From assembly GCA_023398345.1 (NCBI GenBank), contig JAEWSK010000002.1, forward strand, positions 1-5,877: DNA of 5,877 nucleotides. The letters run 5' to 3'. Shown one piece after another: positions 1-4,355 of this stretch. Numbering within the stretch: position 1 is the stretch's first letter; each line of letters opens with the position of its first letter. Origin of the DNA: Armatimonadota bacterium. Lineage in GTDB: Bacteria; Armatimonadota; UBA5829. The notes below the pieces were generated by a model. The model was not told the origin of the DNA. It ran no database searches and saw only the letters and a program-made list of their open reading frames with translations. The translations under genes were made by a program, and so were the position numbers.

Positions 1-147
1 CTCACTCTCATTTTTGAGAGTAGTGATTGCGCGGTCAAATGCCCTCTGCTTATCCGATTCGCTAAAATTTTGTGGAGTCATATCACCAAGATTATAGCAG
101 AGAACGCGCGGCAAGTCATCGTCATATTGTCCAACCGCAAAGCGCAT
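1..147 (-). CDS. Unrecognised protein, N-terminal part (runs off left edge)
   Basis: An open frame of 49 codons runs from an ATG at 147 to the window edge with no stop. It begins MRFAVGQYDDDLPRVLCYNL and continues as a hydrophilic, acidic segment ending in a likely helix. Codon usage looks like that of the neighbouring genes. The frame is closed upstream by a TAG at 187-189, and the only ATG between is the one chosen. A purine-rich AGGAAG sits about 13 bases upstream, farther than usual, so the start is uncertain. I do not recognise a family and see no signal peptide or membrane segment. If real, the gene is divergent from archease, and the 95 bases between them would carry both promoters. 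It could also be a chance open frame, because only a short piece is visible. Confidence 0.45.
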   Translation of the reverse strand, partial: MRFAVGQYDDDLPRVLCYNLGDMTPQNFSESDKQRAFDRAITTLKNESE

Positions 148-228
148 ATCGGCAAACTCGCTTCCTAATAGCGAAAACGCATTCTATATTATCATTCAAC
201 ACCGAGTTCTTATTTAGCATTTTTACAA

Positions 229-235
229 AGAAGGA
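229..235 (+). promoter_or_regulatory. Ribosome binding site of archease
   Basis: AGAAGGA lies 7 bases before the ATG at 243. This fixes the archease start there, rather than at an in-frame ATG far upstream at 72 (no such site, and no family similarity in the extra 57 codons) or at the ATG at 267. Confidence 0.7.
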
Positions 236-242
236 ATGCACA

Positions 243-692
243 ATGTTGTTGTCGAAAAATGACGACATGTGCCACGAACATAAGTTCGAGATAATTGAGC
301 ATACCGCTGACGTCGGCGTGATAGGCAAGGGATGCACGATGGCGGATGCGTTTGAGGCGGCGGCGTATGGCATGTTCTCGATTGTTGCCGATCTCGAAAA
401 ATATCAGCCGACTGTGCAAAAGCAATTTGCGATCGTTGGTTCGGATGATATTATGTTATTTGAGCGGTTTCTCTCATCGCTGCTGGTTGTTTTTGATGGG
501 GATCGACTTCTGCCGCTCGATTTTGAAATAACTGAAATCTCAATGGGGCGGCTTACTTTTTGGCTCAGCGCGCGTCCGATTGGTGATGACATCGAGTGGC
601 TTGGCCCGACAATCAAAGCCGTCACATGGCATCATATGGCCGTCGAGAAAAAAGACGGCGAATGGGCCGCGCAAGCAATATTTGATGTGTAA
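243..692 (+). CDS. Archease (RtcB RNA-ligase cofactor)
   Basis: A protein of 149 residues, close to the usual archease length of about 140. It shows the family pattern from end to end: the N-terminal HTADVG motif (residues 20-25), the helix EAAAYGMFSIV, the central acidic segment with ERFLSSLLVVFD, the GPTIKAVTWHHM strand, and the C-terminal AIFDV. Archease helps the tRNA-splicing/RNA-repair ligase RtcB turn over by promoting its guanylylation, and the conserved acidic residues bind metal. It should be cytoplasmic. No rtcB is visible in this window. The gene heads a plus-strand block and is followed after 26 bases by lexA. A perfect LexA-type palindrome lies inside its own reading frame (275-288), so it may be SOS-regulated. 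The family assignment is firm; the link to SOS is inference. Confidence 0.9.
   Translation: MLLSKNDDMCHEHKFEIIEHTADVGVIGKGCTMADAFEAAAYGMFSIVADLEKYQPTVQKQFAIVGSDDIMLFERFLSSLLVVFDGDRLLPLDFEITEISMGRLTFWLSARPIGDDIEWLGPTIKAVTWHHMAVEKKDGEWAAQAIFDV
275..288. promoter_or_regulatory. Candidate LexA operator (SOS box) inside the archease frame
   Basis: CGAACATAAGTTCG is a perfect 5+5 palindrome with a 4-base spacer, matching the CGAAC-N4-GTTCG core of Bacillus-type SOS boxes. It starts 32 bases after the first base of the archease start codon and 444 bases before the lexA start. The LexA encoded here has a recognition region (SSSSTVHAHLKALE) very close to that of Bacillus LexA. By eye I found no second GAAC-N4-GTTC in the window. 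A site within a coding region would have to act by roadblock or on a nearby promoter, so function is inferred. Confidence 0.5.
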
Positions 693-707
693 AATATGCG
701 TATATAC

Positions 708-714
708 GGAGGAT
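708..714 (+). promoter_or_regulatory. Strong ribosome binding site of lexA
   Basis: GGAGGAT lies just before the lexA ATG (six bases between GGAGG and ATG). A 10-bp palindrome, CGTATATACG (699-708), abuts it in the short gap after archease. Confidence 0.75.
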
Positions 715-718
715 CGGC

Positions 719-1339
719 ATGGATAAGCAACTAAGCCAGCGACAGCAGCAAATCCTGCACTATATCGGCCAACACATGGATAATCATGGCTACCCGCCGA
801 CAGTGCGAGAGATCGGCGAGGCGGTCGGGCTAAGTTCGAGTTCGACCGTGCATGCCCACCTCAAAGCGTTGGAGCACCTCGGGCTAATCCGCCGCGACGC
901 GGTTTTGACCCGCGCAATTCGCCTCGTCTCAGACAACGCTGAGTCTATTATAAGGCCCAAGCTCGTAGTCAATCTGCCTCTAGTCGGCCGTGTTGCGGCA
1001 GGTAAGCCAATATTGGCTGTTGAGGAAATCGAGGATACGTTCCCTGTTCCAGATGACTTTCTGGCTGGCGGGGAAGGTTTTATGCTGCGTGTCAAAGGCG
1101 ATAGTATGATCGAAGACGGCATTAACAGCGGTGACTATGTGATTGTGCGCCGGCAAAATGTTGCAAACAACGGCGACACAGTAGTTGCGATTGTCGAAGA
1201 CGAGGCAACGGTGAAGCATTTTTACAAAGAAACCGGCAGGATTCGTCTTCAGCCTGCAAATCAGTCGATGGAGCCGATGTTTTTCAACAGCGTCGAGATT
1301 GTCGGCAAAGTCGTCGGCTTAATAAGAAGAATGCAGTAA
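719..1339 (+). CDS. lexA: LexA SOS-response repressor / self-cleaving protease
   Basis: A complete LexA of 206 residues (Escherichia coli LexA has 202). The N-terminal winged helix-turn-helix (about 1-70) has the hallmark GYPPTVREIGEAVGL (24-38) followed by SSSSTVHAHLKALE (39-52), very like the Gram-positive LexA/DinR class. The C-terminal S24 peptidase domain (about 85-206) has the Ala94-Gly95 cleavage site in VGRVAAGKP, the catalytic Ser129 in GDSM, and the catalytic Lys166 in ATVKHF. All parts needed for RecA*-stimulated self-cleavage are therefore present. It should repress DNA-repair genes and its own unit until single-stranded DNA activates RecA. The only operator-like site seen is inside the upstream archease gene (275-288). 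The start is set by GGAGG six bases before the ATG. The next gene follows after 40 bases. Confidence 0.97.
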   Translation: MDKQLSQRQQQILHYIGQHMDNHGYPPTVREIGEAVGLSSSSTVHAHLKALEHLGLIRRDAVLTRAIRLVSDNAESIIRPKLVVNLPLVGRVAAGKPILAVEEIEDTFPVPDDFLAGGEGFMLRVKGDSMIEDGINSGDYVIVRRQNVANNGDTVVAIVEDEATVKHFYKETGRIRLQPANQSMEPMFFNSVEIVGKVVGLIRRMQ

Positions 1340-1345
1340 AAACTT

Positions 1346-1367
1346 TTAAATATTCGATATTTAATAT
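1346..1367. repeat. AT-rich palindrome, copy A (lexA / START-protein gap)
   Basis: TTAAATAT (1346-1353), a TCG loop, then ATATTTAA (1357-1364) form a perfect 8-bp inverted repeat, trailed by TAT. It ends just before the AGGAGG of the next gene. It shares its left nine bases (TTAAATATT) and its right ten bases (TATTTAATAT) with copy B at 1825-1854 and differs only in the centre. This suggests one small repeat family. Confidence 0.6.
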
Positions 1368-1368
1368 C

Positions 1369-1374
1369 AGGAGG
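1369..1374 (+). promoter_or_regulatory. Ribosome binding site fixing a TTG start
   Basis: A consensus AGGAGG lies five bases before TTG at 1380. No in-frame ATG lies near the start of the conserved domain, so TTG is the chosen initiation codon. Confidence 0.8.
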
Positions 1375-1379
1375 TTGTT

Positions 1380-1829
1380 TTGGCAGTAGTAAACAGTTCT
1401 ATTGAGATAAATGGGTCGCTGGATCGGGTATATGCTTTGGCAAAGGACATTGAGGCATTTCCGGAGTTTATGCCGGATTTAAAGAGCATTAGCGTAGTTG
1501 AACGCAGCGATGACGGCTGCCGGACAATCAGCGATTGGGTCGGGATCGTAAAAGAGTTTAAGACATTTATCAAATGGACTGAAGAGGACATTTGGGACGA
1601 TGACGCACACACATGCGTTTTTACGCTCGTTAAGGGCGACTATTCAAAATACAGCGGCAAGTGGAAGTTCACTGACCTTGGTGGGCGAACTCGCTTTGAT
1701 TCTGAAATCGAAGTCGAGTACGACGTGCCGCTCATCGGCGCAATCATCAAGGGTATAATCGCTAAAAAGATGAAAGAAAATGTCGATAACATGCTCGCTG
1801 CGATCAAAGCTAAAGCAGAGGGAGATTAA
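1380..1829 (+). CDS. START/SRPBCC-fold protein, RatA/COQ10-like polyketide cyclase family
   Basis: A protein of 149 residues starting at TTG. The single-domain helix-grip layout is visible: a first strand (VVNSSIEINGS), a short helix with VYALAKDIEAFPEFMPDLKSISVVE (about 17-41), a run of antiparallel strands (for example TCVFTLVKGDY, GKWKFTDLGGRTRF), and a long C-terminal amphipathic helix (about 125-147). The V-x-D-x-E-x-F/Y-P-E-F pattern is typical of the COG2867/COQ10-type START proteins, which hold hydrophobic ligands in a deep pocket. In proteobacteria relatives are named RatA (ribosome association) or ubiquinone-binding COQ10. The ligand here cannot be told. It is cytoplasmic with no signal peptide. 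It lies between lexA and a flavoprotein, with AT-rich palindromes in both gaps; its stop codon falls inside copy B. Membership of the superfamily is secure, the function is not. Confidence 0.85.
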   Translation: MAVVNSSIEINGSLDRVYALAKDIEAFPEFMPDLKSISVVERSDDGCRTISDWVGIVKEFKTFIKWTEEDIWDDDAHTCVFTLVKGDYSKYSGKWKFTDLGGRTRFDSEIEVEYDVPLIGAIIKGIIAKKMKENVDNMLAAIKAKAEGD

Positions 1830-1854
1830 ATATTAGCTATCTAGTATTTAATAT
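1825..1854. repeat. AT-rich palindrome, copy B (START-protein / FAD-protein gap)
   Basis: ATTAAATATTAG (1825-1836), a CTAT loop, then CTAGTATTTAAT (1841-1852) form 12-bp arms with a single T/G position that can wobble-pair in RNA. The left arm contains the stop codon of the START gene. The outer sequence matches copy A at 1346-1367. As RNA it would form a weak hairpin between two genes of the same unit; there is no U-tract to make it an ordinary terminator. Confidence 0.6.
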
Positions 1855-1866
1855 TTACCATTCGAG

Positions 1867-3210
1867 ATGAGATACGATGTCGTCATTGTCGGAGCAGGTC
1901 CATCCGGGATATTTGCGGCGCTTCAACTCGCAAAGGAAAACTGCGCGCGTATATGCATCATCGACTGTGGCCCTGACATTGACCGTCGTGATCGAAAGGC
2001 TGATATTCTCAGTGGCTGGGGTGGGGCAGGCGCATTTTCTGACGGTAAGATAACGCTGTCGCCGGAAGTCGGCGGCCAGCTTACCAATCTCATGCCCGAC
2101 GGCGAAGTACGAAAGCTTTTAAGGCAAATGGACGAGATGTGGCTCGAATACAGCGGGCCACTGAAAATCTATGGCGCGGATACAGACGATGTTGCCGATA
2201 TTGCTCAACAGGCGCAGCTTGCCGGAATGCGACTCGTGCCGAGCGAAGTCCGCCACTTGGGCACAGAGATATGCCCGGTAGTGCTGACTCGCATGCGCGA
2301 TCATTTGCGCGAAAAAGTTGACGTGCGAATGGATACAGCCGTGGCGGAGATATTGGTCGATTCGGGCAAAGTGTGCGGGATCGTAACTGAGTCGGGCGAG
2401 AAAATCGAGGCCGATTATGTAATTGCCGCGCCTGGCCGAGTAGGGGCCGACTGGCTTGCGCATGAGGCAAAACGACTCGGGATAAAGACAATGACAAACC
2501 CTGTCGATATAGGGGTGCGTGTCGAACTCCCCGCCGCCGTGATGAAAAACCTCACGGACATCGTCTACGAACCCAAGCTGATTTACTATTCAAAATCATT
2601 TGATGATCGAATCCGATCATTTTGCGTATGTCCTAACGGGGAAGTTGTGATTGAAAAGCATAACGGCGTAACCAGCGTCAACGGTCACAGCTACGCCCGC
2701 AAACGTACACAAAACACCAACTTCGCGCTGTTGGTTTCGACATTGTTTACTGAACCGTTCCACGAGCCTATTACCTACGGCAAGTATGTCGCGAGCCTTG
2801 CGAATTTGCTCAGCGAGGGTGTGATAGTTCAGAGATTGGGCGATCTCGAGTCAGGCCGACGCAGCACCGGTGCGCGAATCGATCGGGGGCTTACCGAGCC
2901 GACGCTTGTCTCTGCTGTCCCTGGTGATCTGAGCTTTGTTCTGCCGTATCGCCATCTTTGCGGCATTTTAGAGATGCTCCACGCGCTAGATAAATTGGCT
3001 CCCGGCGTGGCAGGTCGTCATACGCTGCTTTATGGTGTAGAGGTAAAATTCTATTCGTCTCGCCTCGAACTTTCCGACAAACTCGAAACTTACATCACCA
3101 ACCTATTTGCAATAGGCGATGGCGCAGGAGTAACCCGCGGTCTAGCGCAGGCGTCAGCTTCAGGTGTAATAGCAGCGCGTGAGATAATCGCAAGACTTGC
3201 CTGTTTCTAG
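1867..3210 (+). CDS. NAD(P)/FAD-dependent oxidoreductase, COG2509-like
   Basis: A protein of 447 residues. An N-terminal Rossmann FAD-binding motif, VVIVGAGPSGIFAA (5-18, GxGxxG at 9-14), ends in an acidic residue (Asp33) that would bind the ribose. SGWGGAGAFSDGKITLS (49-65) is the signature of the uncharacterised FAD-dependent dehydrogenase group COG2509. Further conserved blocks are CPNGEV, SGRRSTGARI (329-338), PGDLSFVLPYR (352-362) and the C-terminal FAD-contacting FAIGDGAG (414-421). The substrate of this family is unknown to me. No signal peptide or membrane helix is evident, so it should be cytoplasmic. The start must be the ATG at 1867 because the Rossmann strand begins four codons later, yet no good Shine-Dalgarno lies before it (only GAG directly adjoining). 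It is the last plus-strand gene and converges on the LolA-like gene. Confidence 0.9.
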   Translation: MRYDVVIVGAGPSGIFAALQLAKENCARICIIDCGPDIDRRDRKADILSGWGGAGAFSDGKITLSPEVGGQLTNLMPDGEVRKLLRQMDEMWLEYSGPLKIYGADTDDVADIAQQAQLAGMRLVPSEVRHLGTEICPVVLTRMRDHLREKVDVRMDTAVAEILVDSGKVCGIVTESGEKIEADYVIAAPGRVGADWLAHEAKRLGIKTMTNPVDIGVRVELPAAVMKNLTDIVYEPKLIYYSKSFDDRIRSFCVCPNGEVVIEKHNGVTSVNGHSYARKRTQNTNFALLVSTLFTEPFHEPITYGKYVASLANLLSEGVIVQRLGDLESGRRSTGARIDRGLTEPTLVSAVPGDLSFVLPYRHLCGILEMLHALDKLAPGVAGRHTLLYGVEVKFYSSRLELSDKLETYITNLFAIGDGAGVTRGLAQASASGVIAAREIIARLACF

Positions 3211-3216
3211 TTCTGT

Positions 3217-3235
3217 TTTGGGGCTTTGCCCCAAA
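3217..3235. repeat. Hairpin 1, 8-bp stem with 3-base loop
   Basis: TTTGGGGC, TTT, GCCCCAAA is a perfect stem seven bases after the flavoprotein stop. It may slow or end transcription from the left, but neither strand has a following T-run, so it is not a classical intrinsic terminator. It has the same 8-3-8 design as three hairpins to the right. Read on the minus strand it is preceded by GGAGT, resembling the linker of hairpin 4, so it looks like an inverted copy of that unit. Confidence 0.7.
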
Positions 3236-3298
3236 CTCCACCATAGATTCTGTCTGGTGACTCTGCTAGGGAAACTTGGTTATCTTTACCTTCAGACT

Positions 3299-3336
3299 CG
3301 TAAATGGAATACCCCATCTGGGGGATTCCATTTACG
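3299..3336. repeat. Central long hairpin
   Basis: A 12-bp arm at 3299-3310 (CGTAAATGGAAT) pairs perfectly with 3325-3336. CCCC (3312-3315) then pairs with GGGG (3321-3324) after one bulged A, leaving a five-base loop. It is the strongest single inverted repeat in the window and lies at the middle of the composite element. Confidence 0.8.
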
Positions 3337-3346
3337 CATATGGGGT

Positions 3347-3365
3347 CTGGGGACTGCGTCCCCAG
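3347..3365. repeat. Hairpin 2, 8-bp stem with 3-base loop
   Basis: CTGGGGAC, TGC, GTCCCCAG is a perfect stem. It is preceded by the linker TGGGGT (3341-3346). It is the first of three similar units spaced 25-26 bases apart. Confidence 0.75.
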
Positions 3366-3371
3366 CGGGGT

Positions 3372-3390
3372 TAAGGGGCAGCGCCACTTA
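3372..3390. repeat. Hairpin 3, 8-bp stem with 3-base loop
   Basis: TAAGGGGC, AGC, GCCACTTA pairs at seven of eight positions (one G/A mismatch). It is preceded by the linker CGGGGT (3366-3371). It has the same geometry as hairpins 2 and 4 with a different stem sequence. Confidence 0.65.
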
Positions 3391-3397
3391 TGGGAGT

Positions 3398-3416
3398 CTG
3401 AGGGTAACACCCTCAG
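3398..3416. repeat. Hairpin 4, 8-bp stem with 3-base loop
   Basis: CTGAGGGT, AAC, ACCCTCAG is a perfect stem. It is preceded by TGGGAGT. Its left arm overlaps the right strand of the 14-bp closing stem (3394-3407), so the two structures exclude each other. For the minus-strand gene ending at 3440 it is the first hairpin downstream and might help define the transcript end. Confidence 0.7.
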
Positions 3417-3439
3417 AGCAAAGCAGCACAAGATTTTTA

Positions 3440-4186
3440 TTATCGCTGGCTTAGCGAGAAAAACGAGTCTGCAATTCCGACGTTTGCTTTGACGTTACTA
3501 TATGTCACAGTTCCGAGCTTGCCGCCGGACGGGCCGAACATTGTCGAAGTTGTTGCTATTGGTAGTTTTCCCGCGAGCTTCTCGAAATCTGAATACACGT
3601 ATTTTACTCTGAGCATGCCGTTGCCGCTATATTTTTCGCGCTTTGTCACGCGCAGCGTTTTGGGGTCGACCCATATAAAGTCATGGCGCTTGTCAGCGTC
3701 GCCGGACTTTGGATCGAGCTTGAGTTTTACGATGCCATCTCTGCCGGTCGAGATCACTGTTATATTATTGTCAGTCCAAAGCCGGCTGGACAGAAATCCG
3801 AAATCTAGCGTATCAATGCGCTTTCCGGGCTTGTTTGCCAAATTTTCAGTCTGTCGAATCATTGCGGCTAAAATAAGCTTTTTGTAGCCATTTTGGACAA
3901 ATGATGCCTTAATGCCGCGCGCATAGCCGTCCATTCGGAGCATATCCGGCTTTTTAAATGAAATTACTGCCTTCTGCAGTTTCAGGACGTCCGAGTATCC
4001 GTCACCCATGTCGGAGACATTGTCTTTGTTTGCGGACTCGATTGCCATCTCGGCGCGCATGTCCTTGACGCCGGCCTCAACCGCCTTCACGCGGGCAAGT
4101 ATGTCTGATGCCTTTACAGCCCATGCGGAACTTGAAAAGAGAATCAGAGCCAACACTGCAAAAATAAGAGAGAGTTTTTTTGACAT
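3440..4186 (-). CDS. Secreted LolA-like / outer-membrane lipoprotein-sorting family protein
   Basis: A protein of 248 residues. MSKKLSLIFAVLALILFSSS (1-20) plus AWA gives a standard Sec signal peptide: a Lys-Lys n-region, a hydrophobic core and a likely cleavage after Ala23. There is no lipobox cysteine, so the mature protein should be soluble outside the inner membrane. The mature part looks like the LolA/LolB/YhcR-like lipoprotein-sorting fold: an N-terminal helix (ASDILARVKAVEAGVKDMRAEM), then successive beta strands including KKPDMLRMDG, HDFIWVDPKTLRVTKREKY and a C-terminal GTVTYSNVKANVGIADSFFS. Such proteins bind acyl chains; the ligand here is unknown. The start at 4186 is preferred over the ATG eight codons upstream, because GGGAG lies six bases before it and the signal peptide begins exactly there. 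It converges on the flavoprotein and is divergent from the copper ATPase. Confidence 0.8.
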   Translation of the reverse strand: MSKKLSLIFAVLALILFSSSAWAVKASDILARVKAVEAGVKDMRAEMAIESANKDNVSDMGDGYSDVLKLQKAVISFKKPDMLRMDGYARGIKASFVQNGYKKLILAAMIRQTENLANKPGKRIDTLDFGFLSSRLWTDNNITVISTGRDGIVKLKLDPKSGDADKRHDFIWVDPKTLRVTKREKYSGNGMLRVKYVYSDFEKLAGKLPIATTSTMFGPSGGKLGTVTYSNVKANVGIADSFFSLSQR

Positions 4187-4192
4187 TTCTTG

Positions 4193-4197
4193 CTCCC
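4193..4197 (-). promoter_or_regulatory. Ribosome binding site of the LolA-like gene
   Basis: GGGAG on the minus strand, six bases before the ATG at 4186. It decides against the longer frame starting at 4210. Confidence 0.6.
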
Positions 4198-4230
4198 GAA
4201 ATCCAGGCACTTGGGTTATTTTTCAAGTCA

Positions 4231-4259
4231 AGAATACCTCAGCGAGCGTCAAAAGGCAA
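4231..4259 (-). promoter_or_regulatory. Possible sigma-70-type promoter of the LolA-like gene
   Basis: On the minus strand TTGCCT (4254-4259) and TATTCT (4231-4236) are separated by 17 bases, each matching the consensus at four of six positions. It lies about 45 bases upstream of the start codon. Sequence resemblance only. Confidence 0.25.
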
Positions 4260-4306
4260 TACAGGCGAGACTGTGTCGGGAAAACCTCTTGATATAAATG
4301 CATGGC

Positions 4307-4337
4307 TTAACACTTTGGGTGGGTATTGAAGTACAAT
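4307..4337 (+). promoter_or_regulatory. Possible sigma-70-type promoter of the copper ATPase gene
   Basis: TTAACA (4307-4312) and TACAAT (4332-4337) each match the consensus at five of six positions, but the 19-base spacer is longer than ideal. Transcription would begin close to the ribosome binding site, leaving a very short leader. No CsoR-, CueR- or CopY-type operator was recognised nearby. Confidence 0.25.
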
Positions 4338-4355
4338 TAGCATAGGAGCGTAAGA

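Larger units (their letters stand above)
3217..3416. repeat. Composite palindromic element of about 200 bases (possible structured RNA or MITE-like repeat)
   Basis: This covers nearly all of the 229-base gap between the convergent flavoprotein and LolA-like genes. It contains hairpins at 3217-3235, 3299-3336, 3347-3365, 3372-3390 and 3398-3416. It also has a 14-bp inverted repeat, 3286-3299 with 3394-3407, having a single G/T position that can wobble-pair. That stem would enclose three of the hairpins in a multibranched fold. The centre of the long hairpin (about 3318) almost coincides with the midpoint of the whole element. Short open frames crossing it have no recognisable family and low-complexity sequence, so I regard it as non-coding. 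Its nature (ncRNA, 3' end element or mobile repeat) is unresolved. No target-site duplication was evident. Confidence 0.55.

Noticed and set aside
181..228. Sigma-70 promoter for archease around TATATTAT (185-192)
   Set aside because: A -10-like sequence is present, but no acceptable -35 lies at 16-19 bases, and AT-rich matches of this kind are common.
72..242. In-frame upstream extension of archease giving a 206-residue protein
   Set aside because: The extra 57 codons match nothing in the family, have no ribosome binding site and overlap the minus-strand frame. The site at 229-235 supports the start at 243.
699..708. CGTATATACG palindrome as a LexA or other operator ahead of lexA
   Set aside because: It is a perfect 10-bp palindrome but does not match known SOS-box patterns and is short enough to arise by chance in AT-rich sequence.
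2090..2497. Long minus-strand open frames inside the flavoprotein gene
   Set aside because: They are arginine- and serine-rich products of reading a real gene backwards, without ribosome binding sites or family similarity.
3217..3235. Intrinsic terminator after the flavoprotein gene
   Set aside because: The stem is strong but no T-run follows on either strand, so it is listed only as a hairpin that may affect transcript ends.
3211..3439. CRISPR array
   Set aside because: The repeated hairpins differ in sequence and lack identical repeats separated by unique spacers of constant length.
3197..3492. Short open frames on both strands across the hairpin-rich gap
   Set aside because: Their sequence is generated by the palindromes and they lack ribosome binding sites. 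Similar repeats elsewhere often yield spurious hypothetical proteins.
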